From contig NZ_JACIDN010000002.1 of NCBI RefSeq assembly GCF_014196345.1, forward strand, positions 248,001 to 312,000: a stretch of 64,000 bases of DNA, written 5' to 3'. This DNA comes from Methylobacterium brachythecii (GTDB taxonomy: Bacteria > Pseudomonadota > Alphaproteobacteria > Rhizobiales > Beijerinckiaceae). Both the position numbers and the translations under genes were made by a program. Positions 54,093-62,706 of the stretch are shown piece after piece. How positions within the stretch are numbered: position 1 is the stretch's first letter; each line of letters begins with the position of its first letter. The notes below the pieces were generated by a model. It ran no database searches, had not been told where the DNA came from, and worked only from the letters and a program-made list of their open reading frames with translations.

Positions 54093-57000
54093 CTAACTCA
54101 CCTCCACCTGCACCACCCCCGGCACTGCCCTGAGCGCCCCAGCCACCTGCGGCCCGGCCTGATACTTCCCCTCCAGCTTCACCTCGACCTCGCGCTCGCC
54201 GTTGTCGAGGATGAGGATCAGCGAGACCTCGCCCTCGCCGCGCAGCGACAGCCGCTGTTTCACCGAGTGCAAGGCACGGTCGTCGCGTAAAAAGATGCGC
54301 ATGCCCTTCTGGTGCTTGGAGACCGCCGCATCGAGGGGCTCGGCGGTGGTGATGCGGGCGCGGACGTCCTCGCCTTCGAGGTTGGCCTGGAGCGTCAGCA
54401 CCAGCGGTTTTCCGGGCTCCAGGATGTCCCGGTACTGGATCAGCCCCTCCTGGAAGATGATCGCCTCGAAATGGCCGGTGCGGTCCGAGAGCGTGACGAT
54501 GCCCATCTTGTTGCCGCTCTTGGTGCGGCGCTCGGCGCGGTCGAGCACCGAGGCGGCGACCTTGCCGAAGCCGCCGCCATTGGCGCGCACCGAAGCGCAG
54601 AAGTCCGACCAGCTCTGGACGCGCAGCTTCTGGAGGAGGTCGCTATACTCGTCGAGCGGGTGGCCCGAGAGGAAGAAGCCGATCGCGTCGTATTCGCGCT
54701 TGAGCGTGTCCGACATCGGCCAGAGTTCGTGGCTCGGGATGCGCAGCTCCACGCCGGTCGCCGCGACGCCGCCGAACATGTCCTCGATGCCGGTGCTCTC
54801 GGCCTCGGCGGCGCCCTGCGCCATCTTCATCATCGGCTCGACGGCGGCCCAGGCATGGGAGCGGTCCGGCTCGATGCAGTCGAGCGCGCCGGCGGCGATC
54901 AGCGCCTCCAGGGTGCGCTTGTTGACGTGGCGCGGATTCATGCGCCGGGCGAGGCAGGCGAGATCCTTGAACGGCGTGTCGCCCCGCGCCTCGACCAGGG
55001 ATTCCACGGCCGCGCGGCCGACGCCCTTGATCGCGGCGAGCGCGTAATAGATCCGGCCCTCGCGTACCTCGAAGGTCACGCCGGACTCATTGATCGAAGG
55101 CGGCACCACGGTGATCTTGAGCCGCTGCGCGTCCTGCCGGAACTCGGCGAGCTTATCGGTGACGTCCATGTCGAGGTTCATCGCCGCGGCGAGGAACTCG
55201 ACCGGGTGGTTCGCCTTGAGGTAGCCGGTCTGGTAGGTCAGCAGCGCGTAGGCCGCCGCGTGGCTCTTGTTGAAGCCGTAATCGGCGAACTTGGCCAAGA
55301 GGTCGAAGATCTCGTTGGCCTTGGCCTTGGTCAGCTCGCGCTCGATGCAGCCCTTCACGAAACGCTCGCGCTGGGCGTCCATCTCCGCGCGAATCTTCTT
55401 GCCCATGGCGCGGCGGAGCATGTCGGCCTCGCCGAGCGAATAGCCGGCGAGCACCTTGGCGATCTCCATCACCTGCTCTTGGTAGACGATGATGCCGAAG
55501 GTCTCCTTCAGCACCGGTGCGATCTTTTCGTGTGGGTACCAGGCCTTCTCGTTGCCGGCATCGCGCCCGAGCTTGCGCTCGCAATAGACCGGGATATTGG
55601 CCATCGGGCCCGGCCGGTAGAGGGCGACGAGGGCGATGATGTCCTCGAACCGGTCGGCCTGCATCTCGACCAGCGCCTTGCGCATGCCGGCGGATTCCAC
55701 CTGGAACACGCCGACCGTCTCGCCCCGGCCCATCGGCACGTAGGTGCCGGGATCGTCGAGCGGCAGGGAGGCGAGGTCGATATGGATGTCGCGCTGCTTG
55801 AGCAGATCGGTGCAGCAGCGCAGCATCGTCAGGGTCTTCAGGCCCAAAAAGTCGAACTTCACGAGGCCGGCGGCCTCGACCCATTTCATGTTGAACTGGG
55901 TGACCCGCATGCCGGTCTTCGGGTCTCGATAGAGCGGGACGAGCTGCTCCAGCGGCCGGTCGCCGATCACCACGCCGGCGGCGTGGGTCGAGGCGTGACG
56001 GTGCAGGCCCTCGAGCTTCTTCGAGATCTCCATGAGGCGGCCGACGATCGGCTCCTCCTCGATCGCCTGCTGCAGCTTCGGCTCGCCCTCGATCGCCTGG
56101 GTCAGCGTCACCGGGTTGGCCGGGTTCTGCGGGACGAGCTTCGTGAGCTTGTCGACCTGGCCGTAGGGCATCTCCAGCACGCGGCCGACGTCGCGCAGCA
56201 CGCCGCGCGCCTGGAGGGTACCGAAGGTGATGATCTGCGCGACCTGGGCCTCGCCGTAGCGCTCCTGCACGTAGTTGATCACGCGCTCGCGGCCGTCGAC
56301 GCAGAAATCGATGTCGAAGTCCGGCATCGAGACGCGCTCGGGGTTGAGGAAGCGCTCGAAGAGCAGGCCAAACCGCAGCGGGTCGAGATCGGTGATGAGC
56401 AGCGACCAGGCCACGACCGAGCCGGCGCCCGAGCCGCGGCCCGGCCCGACCGGGATGTCGTGGTCCTTGGCCCACTTGATGAAGTCGGAGACGATCAGGA
56501 AGTAGCCCGGAAACTTCATCCGGGTGATGACGTCGAGCTCGAAGGCAAGGCGCGTGCGGTAGTCGTCCTCGGAGGAATCGGGCGCGGTGCCGTGCTGCTT
56601 CAGTCGCAGTTCGAGCCCGGCCTCGGCCTGCCGGCGCAGCTCGGTCGGCTCGTCGGCGGCGATCTCTTGGGGAGCGCCGTTCGTGGCGTCTGCCAGCACA
56701 TCCGCCATCGGCGCCGTCTCGCCGGCCGCGACGCGGGAGAAGTTGGGTAGGATCGGCTTCTGCGTCCGCACCCGGACGGCGCAGCGCATGGCGATCTCGA
56801 CGGTCGCCGTGAGCGCATCGGGCAAGTCCGCAAACAGCGCCTTCATGTCCTCGCGCGACAGGAAGGCGTGTTTCGGCGTCAACCGGCGGCGGCGCTCGTC
56901 CGAGACCAGACGCCCCTCGGCGATGGCGAGCAGCGCATCGTGTGCGTCGAAATCGCCGGATTTCGAGAAGAACGGCTCGTTGGCCGCGACCAATCCGAGG

Positions 57001-57614
57001 CCGTGCCGGTCGGCCAGCCCGATCAGCTCGCGCTCGATGGCGCGCTCGTCGCCGAGGCCGTGACGCTGTAGCTCTACATAGAGATTGTCCTCGCCGAAGG
57101 CCTCCTTGAGCAGGCCGAGCCGGCGCAGGGCGAGATCCGACTTACCGAGGCGCAGGGCGGAGTCGAGCGGGCCAGTGCCGCCGCCGGTCAATGCAATCAA
57201 TCCGGCGCCGGACTCGCGCAGGGCCTCGGCCATGACGCGCGGCGGCTCGCCGAGCGGCACATCGAAATAAGCGCGGCTCGCCAGTCGCAGCAGGTTGCCA
57301 TAGCCGGTCGCGTCCTGCGCGAGCAGGACGACGTTGCCCATGCCGGCGGTCGAGCCGCGCACCTTCGGGTCCGGCTCTTCGAAGCAGACCGTGAGCTGCA
57401 TCCCCGCGATCGGCTGCAGCCCCGATCCGGCGGCCTTCTCCGAGAATTCGAGCGCGCCGAACAGATTGTTGGTGTCGGTGAGCGCGAGGGCCGGCTGCCG
57501 GTCGGCCACCGCCGCCATCACCAGATCTCCGACCTTCAGGGCACCTTCGAGGAGGGAATAGGAGGAATGGACATGGAGGTGGACGAAGCCGACCTCCTTC
57601 AACACGCGCGCCAT
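54093..57614 (-). CDS. dnaE: DNA polymerase III alpha subunit
   Basis: Start at the ATG giving MARVLKEVGFVHLHVHSSYS, 1173 residues; the open frame reaches 57746 but the extension is not family-like. The N-terminal PHP domain (HLHVHSSYSLLEGA; ALTDTNNLFGALEF) precedes the polymerase core with the catalytic aspartates in MPDFDIDFCVDGRERVINYV, then helix-hairpin-helix (VGRAAVESLVEARG) and C-terminal OB-fold parts. The length and sequence indicate the replicative DnaE1, not the ~1080-residue mutagenic ImuC. An SOS-type mini gene lies upstream. Confidence 0.95.
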   Translation of the reverse strand: MARVLKEVGFVHLHVHSSYSLLEGALKVGDLVMAAVADRQPALALTDTNNLFGALEFSEKAAGSGLQPIAGMQLTVCFEEPDPKVRGSTAGMGNVVLLAQDATGYGNLLRLASRAYFDVPLGEPPRVMAEALRESGAGLIALTGGGTGPLDSALRLGKSDLALRRLGLLKEAFGEDNLYVELQRHGLGDERAIERELIGLADRHGLGLVAANEPFFSKSGDFDAHDALLAIAEGRLVSDERRRRLTPKHAFLSREDMKALFADLPDALTATVEIAMRCAVRVRTQKPILPNFSRVAAGETAPMADVLADATNGAPQEIAADEPTELRRQAEAGLELRLKQHGTAPDSSEDDYRTRLAFELDVITRMKFPGYFLIVSDFIKWAKDHDIPVGPGRGSGAGSVVAWSLLITDLDPLRFGLLFERFLNPERVSMPDFDIDFCVDGRERVINYVQERYGEAQVAQIITFGTLQARGVLRDVGRVLEMPYGQVDKLTKLVPQNPANPVTLTQAIEGEPKLQQAIEEEPIVGRLMEISKKLEGLHRHASTHAAGVVIGDRPLEQLVPLYRDPKTGMRVTQFNMKWVEAAGLVKFDFLGLKTLTMLRCCTDLLKQRDIHIDLASLPLDDPGTYVPMGRGETVGVFQVESAGMRKALVEMQADRFEDIIALVALYRPGPMANIPVYCERKLGRDAGNEKAWYPHEKIAPVLKETFGIIVYQEQVMEIAKVLAGYSLGEADMLRRAMGKKIRAEMDAQRERFVKGCIERELTKAKANEIFDLLAKFADYGFNKSHAAAYALLTYQTGYLKANHPVEFLAAAMNLDMDVTDKLAEFRQDAQRLKITVVPPSINESGVTFEVREGRIYYALAAIKGVGRAAVESLVEARGDTPFKDLACLARRMNPRHVNKRTLEALIAAGALDCIEPDRSHAWAAVEPMMKMAQGAAEAESTGIEDMFGGVAATGVELRIPSHELWPMSDTLKREYDAIGFFLSGHPLDEYSDLLQKLRVQSWSDFCASVRANGGGFGKVAASVLDRAERRTKSGNKMGIVTLSDRTGHFEAIIFQEGLIQYRDILEPGKPLVLTLQANLEGEDVRARITTAEPLDAAVSKHQKGMRIFLRDDRALHSVKQRLSLRGEGEVSLILILDNGEREVEVKLEGKYQAGPQVAGALRAVPGVVQVEVS

Positions 57615-57791
57615 GAGATGCCTTCGTTGCGGCCCGACACCATCGGCGAGTCTCCGGCCCGGGTCGAGGCTGGCGCGCATGACGGCGGCGATATCCACCG
57701 CGCGTGCCTCGCCCGCATCAGGTCTCGGCCGGGAGCGCGATCGCATTCCGCTGTGGATGGATCGCCGGTCGAGGCTGCTGGAAACCTTCGG

Positions 57792-57896
57792 TCAGTGGAT
57801 CGGGGTCAAGGCTACGGCCCAGAGACCGATCGCTCCCGAGAAGAGGCCGAACGCCGTGAACTCGACCAGGCTGGTGAGAAGTGTGTTCCGGATCAT
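57792..57896 (-). CDS. 34-residue SOS-controlled mini membrane protein
   Basis: Reading ATG at 57896 gives a 34-residue peptide beginning MIRNTLLTSLVEFTAFGLFS and ending ALTPIH, with a single hydrophobic helix (about residues 5-30) including FGLFSGAIGLWAVAL. A GGGAG lies 11 bases before the ATG. A perfect LexA box sits 36 bases upstream (57932-57946). It ends 177 bases before dnaE on the same strand. By analogy, not homology, it recalls SidA, the 29-residue SOS-induced division inhibitor of Caulobacter. Function unproven. Confidence 0.6.
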   Translation of the reverse strand: MIRNTLLTSLVEFTAFGLFSGAIGLWAVALTPIH

Positions 57897-58390
57897 GACT
57901 GCGCCTGCTCCCGTTTGATGGGGCAATCTTTGTTCTTGTTTTGTTCTGTGTAAAGCCTGTGGGCGACGCGATGTCAGGCTGTGGTTAACGGCAGCGGTGC
58001 CGATCGATCCGTGAGTGGTGATGATTTGGATGCCGATATCCGCCGACATCGCGGCGGTGCTCAACAACAAGGCAGTCTTCGCCTGGACGCTCCCACGCGG
58101 AATACAGGAATGCCTTTGCAAACACGTTCTCGGACAATGTCCAATCCCGCGATCGCCAAAGAAAAAGCGCCATCGCCGCGATGTGGCCAGCAGACTGGAC
58201 TCCGCCGCCCGTTGACCTTACGATTTCAACAAATGTTAATCTTATGTTTCTTTTGCGCCGCTTTCCGTCTTTGGTTCGATCAATCGATCGCCTGCTGCTG
58301 ACGTTGCGCATTGATCATCTCACGGCCAGCGCCAAATACTGGCAGGCTTCAAAGTTGCCAACTCATTCGGTTGCGTCGTGCAGCCATGCC
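57897..58390. other. intergenic region upstream of the mini gene and PAS gene
   Basis: A 494-base gap. It holds the LexA-controlled promoter at 57927-57955 (separate entry). The rest is more AT-rich than its neighbours, especially 58130-58160 and 58205-58260 (ACAAATGTTAATCTTATGTT), and probably contains the promoter of the PAS gene. I see no other gene. Confidence 0.55.
57926..57954 (-). promoter_or_regulatory. LexA box in the promoter of the mini gene
   Basis: GTTC-TTGTTTT-GTTC at 57932-57946 is a perfect match to the alphaproteobacterial SOS box. On the minus strand TTTACA (57954-57949) precedes it and AAAGAT (57931-57926) follows it, exactly 17 bases apart, so the box fills the promoter spacer. 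This is the same layout as at lexA. Binding by LexA is predicted, not shown. Confidence 0.75.
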
Positions 58391-58999
58391 ATGAACCAGC
58401 CGTGTGAGGTCGACGTCTCGCCGAACGATGCCGCTGGGTCTGGACGCTTGGGAAACGGCCGTCACATGTTCGATATCGAGAACCGAAGCGCTCCGCCCAT
58501 CGCGAAGTCCGACGTCTTGGCGACCCACAGGGTTGGCACCTGGCAATGGGACATCGTGGATGACCGCGTCACCTGTGATGTCACGAATGCAGGCTTGCTC
58601 GGGCTCACGCAGGAGGAAGCGAAGCGAGGCGTCCGGTTGGAACGGGTCATGCAGGCCGTGCATCCGGACGACCGCGAGCTCTTCAGGACGACTACCGCGC
58701 CGGCGCGGCAGGTAGCGGGAACGGTCGATCTCGTCATCCGCACCGCGCCGGCCCCTGGTGTCATCCGGCATGTGAACGTGCGAGGCCGGTACGAGCCGGA
58801 TGAGTACGGTGTGATGGCTCGTGGCTATGGGCTCCTGATTGATCTGACGAGCGCGCCGTCCGTCGCGGCTGGAACGGCGCGAGCGGTTCCCTCGGCGTCA
58901 GACGATCCGGTGCAGCTTTCTGCCGGGCTCGGCCCGTCGGATGGTCGCCGGCAGCTGCACGTTCCGGCTTCGTACGCTGCTCGACATGGTCCTGCTTGA
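58391..58999 (+). CDS. stand-alone PAS-fold protein
   Basis: A protein of 202 residues from the ATG at 58391; MFDIENRS at 58466 (with GGGAAA upstream) is an alternative, and the frame stays open to 58181 without domain content. A PAS_3-like domain is visible (VGTWQWDIVDDRVTCDVTNA; RVMQAVHPDDRELFRTTTAP; then RHVNVRGRYEPDEYG). No kinase, cyclase or DNA-binding output is attached. Its stop lies just before another PAS gene. Signal and partner unknown. Confidence 0.7.
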   Translation: MNQPCEVDVSPNDAAGSGRLGNGRHMFDIENRSAPPIAKSDVLATHRVGTWQWDIVDDRVTCDVTNAGLLGLTQEEAKRGVRLERVMQAVHPDDRELFRTTTAPARQVAGTVDLVIRTAPAPGVIRHVNVRGRYEPDEYGVMARGYGLLIDLTSAPSVAAGTARAVPSASDDPVQLSAGLGPSDGRRQLHVPASYAARHGPA

Positions 59000-59094
59000 A
59001 TACGGGCAGATCCACGGCCGCAACGACAGATAGCGTCGCGGCGCCTGCAGACTTACGGTCCGGTACGTCGCACGAGCGACAGAAAGCGTCCCTC

Positions 59095-59688
59095 ATGGCA
59101 ACCATCCTCAAACCCGCGAGAGCGGTCGATCAGGCTCTCGAATCCGCTCTCAACGCATGCGGCTTCGTCGGCACGTGGGAGACCGATCTCGAAACGAGCA
59201 CGGTCTATCCGTCCGGAGCCTTCACCGCCCTGATCGGCGTGAACGAAGAGGCAGCGCGCGCAGGCATCTCCCTGAACACCTTCTTGGAAGGCGTTCATCC
59301 CAGCGACCGGGAGCGGGTCCATAAGGCCGTGAAGGTCGCGCACACCACTGCCGGGCGCTTCGAATCCGAATTCCGCATGATCGGCGGCACCAGTTCCTAT
59401 CGGTGGGTGGCCGCCCGCGGACAAGTCGAGAAGGACGCGCAGGGTCGGGGCTTCCGATGCCTCGGCGTGGCGGTCGACGTCACGGATACGCGGGACGCCG
59501 AACGCCCTCGCGGCGAGGATGCCATCAAGATCGTCAATCACCTGATCGATGCGATGATGGCCGCGAGGACCTCGATCGGCTCGCTCGGCACGCCGATCCT
59601 CAAGAACATGATCGACATGTTGCTCATCGAGTTGCAGCGCGAACTGCAGCACCGGACGCTGCCGGAGGGCAATCGCCGGCTCCAATAG
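59095..59688 (+). CDS. second stand-alone PAS-fold protein
   Basis: A protein of 197 residues from the ATG at 59095; a TTG at 58996, overlapping the previous stop, would add 33 residues. The PAS_3 domain shows GFVGTWETDLETSTVYPSGA, FLEGVHPSDRERVHKAVKVA, SYRWVAARGQVEKDAQGRGF. A C-terminal helix (about 155-190: IKIVNHLIDAMMAARTSIGS) may mediate dimerisation. No effector domain. It shares the PAS_3 pattern with the preceding protein and may be a diverged duplicate. Confidence 0.75.
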   Translation: MATILKPARAVDQALESALNACGFVGTWETDLETSTVYPSGAFTALIGVNEEAARAGISLNTFLEGVHPSDRERVHKAVKVAHTTAGRFESEFRMIGGTSSYRWVAARGQVEKDAQGRGFRCLGVAVDVTDTRDAERPRGEDAIKIVNHLIDAMMAARTSIGSLGTPILKNMIDMLLIELQRELQHRTLPEGNRRLQ

Positions 59689-60062
59689 TCACGACAGGCA
59701 CCACGGAAACGCTGACGTTTGGGCGCAGACCCTCGCGCATTCGCCAATTCACCGGCGGAATATTTTATTCCTTATCAGCCCGAACTCCGATATTCTTAGC
59801 AAGCAGTCGGCAGTGTGTCGCCAACCGACGTGTATCGGCGCCGCATGCGATCGTCCCGACATGGTGCGGGAGGGTCGCCAGCATTCGCGAAGACACGATC
59901 GACGGCCCCGGCCGTGGCAAGCGTAGCGATCGTTCTCCACGCGCGCATTTCGGGGGACGGTCGTCCGACTGCTCACGATATAGGCAGCGTAGCCGCTAGC
60001 GTTTCGGTTGCACAAGATTGAATTTCAGGCAATTGCGATCGCCCGTTGTGTAGGAGTTCCGA
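59689..60062 (+). other. intergenic region before the 79-residue gene
   Basis: A 374-base gap with several short open frames but no convincing gene. It contains AT-rich stretches (59760-59775, ATATTTTATTCCTTATC) and probably the promoter of the following small gene. No hairpin or repeat of note was seen. Confidence 0.5.
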
Positions 60063-60302
60063 ATGACCGGTGGGAACGGCAAGACCTCACTCGATCGGAT
60101 CGTGCGCTCGGACTGGGCGCGCGGTGAACGCGATGGCCTGAGCATCGGGCCGATCGCTGCGAATGACGGCGACATGGCCTTCTCGCAGGACGCGCGGATG
60201 ACCCACGAACTCGTCTCGCTGTTCCTGTCTATCGAGGATCAGGACGCGCGCGCTCGGTGTCTGGCCTTCGTGCGCGAACAGGCCGAAGGCGGCCTGGAGT
60301 GA
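60063..60302 (+). CDS. small hypothetical protein (79 residues)
   Basis: A 79-residue protein with an AGGAG eight bases upstream of its ATG, so it is probably expressed. Residues 40-75 (MAFSQDARMTHELVSLFLSI, then EDQDARARCLAFVREQAEGG) look like two amphipathic helices; the N-terminal half is polar. No family recognised. It is not NepR or another known small anti-sigma factor by sequence. It lies between the PAS pair and lolD, to which it is convergent. Confidence 0.6.
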   Translation: MTGGNGKTSLDRIVRSDWARGERDGLSIGPIAANDGDMAFSQDARMTHELVSLFLSIEDQDARARCLAFVREQAEGGLE

Positions 60303-60368
60303 CCCCGGTCGTCGGTTAGCCGACGGATTCTTTCGCTGAGGCGCACAAGAGGCCGGGCGCGCCCGCCG

Positions 60369-61103
60369 TCAGTCCATCTGCTCGATCAGACCGTCCCGAA
60401 TCGTTACCCGGCGGTCCATGCGCGAGGCGAGATCCATGTTGTGGGTCGCGATCAGCGCGGCGAGGCCCGAGGCCCGCACCAGCGATAACAGAATTCCAAA
60501 AACGTGACCGGCAGTATGCGGGTCGAGGTTTCCGGTCGGCTCGTCGGCCAGCAGCAGGCGCGGTCCGTTGGCCACTGCGCGGGCGATGGCGACGCGTTGC
60601 TGCTCGCCGCCCGAGAGCTCAGCCGGACGGTGGGTCATGCGTTCGCCGAGGCCGAGGAAGCTGAGGAGTTCGGCCGCGCGCGCCCGCGCCTCGCCGCGCC
60701 CGAGACCGCGGATGAGCTGGGGCATCACCACGTTCTCCTGCGCCGAGAACTCGGGCAGTAGGTGGTGGAACTGGTAGACGAAGCCCATCTCCTCGCGCCG
60801 GATGCGCGTGCGCTCCGCATCCGACATCGCCGAGGTCGGGCGGCCGCCGATGAAGACTTCGCCGCCATCCGGCCGCTCGAGCAACCCGGCAACGTGTAGC
60901 AGCGTCGACTTGCCGGTGCCCGACGGCGCCACGAGAGCGACCAGCTCTCCAGGCCAGATCGCTAGGTCGGCACCCCGGAGAATCTCGAGCGCGCCCTTGG
61001 CCTGCGTGTAGCGGCGCTCGACGCGCGCGAAGAACAGTGCTGGCACCGGCTGCGTGCCGGCTGCCCCTTCGGTGGCCATCGTCGTTGGTCCGTGTTCAGC
61101 CAT
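60369..61103 (-). CDS. lolD: lipoprotein-releasing ABC transporter ATP-binding protein
   Basis: A 244-residue ABC ATPase. Walker A is [17 protein letters not shown], the signature is [14 protein letters not shown], Walker [14 protein letters not shown] and the H-loop ATHNMDLAS. It matches LolD, which powers release of outer-membrane lipoproteins from the inner membrane. Its start overlaps the end of the lolC gene by 8 bases, and they form one unit with the proS gene upstream. Confidence 0.93.
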   Translation of the reverse strand: MAEHGPTTMATEGAAGTQPVPALFFARVERRYTQAKGALEILRGADLAIWPGELVALVAPSGTGKSTLLHVAGLLERPDGGEVFIGGRPTSAMSDAERTRIRREEMGFVYQFHHLLPEFSAQENVVMPQLIRGLGRGEARARAAELLSFLGLGERMTHRPAELSGGEQQRVAIARAVANGPRLLLADEPTGNLDPHTAGHVFGILLSLVRASGLAALIATHNMDLASRMDRRVTIRDGLIEQMD

Positions 61104-62415
61104 ACCGCAGCGCCTGCACCGGATCGAGCCGCGCGGCGCGCCAGGAAGGATAGAGGGTCGCCGCCAACGCCAGCGCGATCGAGGTCAGCACGATCGTCGT
61201 CACCTCGCCGGTGTTCATCTCGGCCGGGATCTCGGCGAGGAAGCGCACCGTCGGGTCCCAGGCGCTCGGAAACAGCGTGCGCTGGATTGGCTTGATGTTC
61301 AGCGTGAAGACCACGCCGAGCACCAGCCCCGCCAGACTACCGACGATGCCGATCAGCGCGCCGTTCAGCAGGAACACCCGCATGATCGTGCCGGGCGTCG
61401 CGCCCATGGTGCGCAGGATGGCAATGTCGCTCGACTTGTCTTTCACCAAGAGGATCAGGCCGGAGACGATGTTCAGCGTCGCCACGATGACGATGAGGTT
61501 GAGGATCAGGAACATCACGTTCCGCTCGACCTCGAGCGCGCCGAAGAAGGTCTTGTTGCGTTGGCGCCAGTCGGTGAGCAGGACAGGCCGCTCGGCCGCC
61601 ATCTCCAAGTCGCCACGCAGTTCCCCGACGGAATCCGCGTTGTCGAGATAGATCTCGATATGGCTGACGTCGCCCTCGCGGTTGAAGAAGGCTTGGGATT
61701 CGGTCAGCGGCATGAAGACGAAGGTCTGGTCAAACTCGGTCATGCCGATCTCGAACACCGCCTTCACCGTGTACGTCTTCTGGCGCGGCGCCGTACCGAA
61801 CGGCGTGGTCGCGCCTTTCGGGGTCGAGAGGGTGATCTGATCGCCCGATTGCAGGCCGAGGCTGTCGGCGAGGCGTGCGCCGATGGCGACGCCGGTGCCG
61901 TCGTCGAAGCCTTGCAGCGTGCCGCTCTTCAGGCTCTTCGAGACGGTGGCGATCTTATCGAGGTCCACTGCGCGCACGCCGCGTACCAGCACCCCGCTGC
62001 CGCCATAGGGCGACGAGGCGAAGGCCTGCCCCTCAACGAGCGGAATGGCGGAGCGCACGCCGGCGACCTTCTCCAAGCGGTCGGCGAGGTCGCCGTAGTC
62101 GGTGAGCGCACGATCGATCGGCGTGACGAAGACGTGGCCGTTGAGCCCGACGATCTTCGAGAGCAGCTCCGAGCGGAAACCGTTCATCACCGAGAGCACG
62201 ATGATGAGGTTGGCGACGCCGAGCGCGATGCCGATCACCGAGAACAGGGCCACGACGGAGACACCGCCGCCGCGGCGGCGCGCGCGCAGGTAGCGCAATG
62301 CGATCATCCACTCGAAGCCGGAGAACGGCAGCGTGGCGCCGGACCGCAACCCGCCCGCGAAGCGCTTGGCCCGGTCGGCGAGGCCTGTCACCCCTCCCAT
62401 CGTCAATCCCGCCAC
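61096..62415 (-). CDS. lolC: lipoprotein-releasing system permease (LolC/E family)
   Basis: A 439-residue permease with the MacB-like topology: one N-terminal membrane helix ([20 protein letters not shown]), a large periplasmic domain (about 70-300) and three C-terminal helices ([60 protein letters not shown]). Alphaproteobacteria often have a single LolC/E type that acts as a homodimer with LolD. It overlaps lolD. Confidence 0.93.
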   Translation of the reverse strand: MAGLTMGGVTGLADRAKRFAGGLRSGATLPFSGFEWMIALRYLRARRRGGGVSVVALFSVIGIALGVANLIIVLSVMNGFRSELLSKIVGLNGHVFVTPIDRALTDYGDLADRLEKVAGVRSAIPLVEGQAFASSPYGGSGVLVRGVRAVDLDKIATVSKSLKSGTLQGFDDGTGVAIGARLADSLGLQSGDQITLSTPKGATTPFGTAPRQKTYTVKAVFEIGMTEFDQTFVFMPLTESQAFFNREGDVSHIEIYLDNADSVGELRGDLEMAAERPVLLTDWRQRNKTFFGALEVERNVMFLILNLIVIVATLNIVSGLILLVKDKSSDIAILRTMGATPGTIMRVFLLNGALIGIVGSLAGLVLGVVFTLNIKPIQRTLFPSAWDPTVRFLAEIPAEMNTGEVTTIVLTSIALALAATLYPSWRAARLDPVQALRYG

Positions 62416-62563
62416 GTGATGATCCGCCTCACACCGGCACTCCTAAGGCCGTCCGCACGCGCTCGTCGACGATCTGCGACACGATCCAGGACAGGCAAAA
62501 CCCTGCAAGATTAAGGCGCGTACTCAAATCGCTCGTATCTGAGTCACGAAACACACCCTTCTT

Positions 62564-62599
62564 CCCGGACACCTGCAGCGAAGCGGAAGGTGATCCGGG
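62564..62599 (-). terminator. hairpin between proS and lolC
   Basis: CCCGG (62564-62568) with CACCT (62570-62574) pair with AGGTG (62588-62592) and CCGGG (62595-62599), giving an imperfect 10-bp stem with a one/two-base bulge. It lies in the 291-base gap after the proS stop on the same strand. No T-run; it may terminate or attenuate. The rest of the gap shows nothing clear. Confidence 0.35.
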
Positions 62600-62706
62600 A
62601 CCCAAGGATGGACGTGCCGCGCAGCGGCTCTGAATCTCAGACCATCGGCCACCAGACTGACCGCTGCAGTGCGCCCGGGAAGGGGCCGGCACCGTCGCAG
62701 AAAGTG

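Noticed and set aside
57985..58311. A 108-codon minus-strand frame upstream of the mini gene
   Set aside because: No domain, no ribosome-binding site, and a composition unlike neighbouring genes; treated as non-coding.
59689..60062. An EcfG-type (GGAAC-N16/17-CGTT) general stress promoter near the PAS genes
   Set aside because: No match with correct spacing was found by eye; the only similar strings have wrong spacing.
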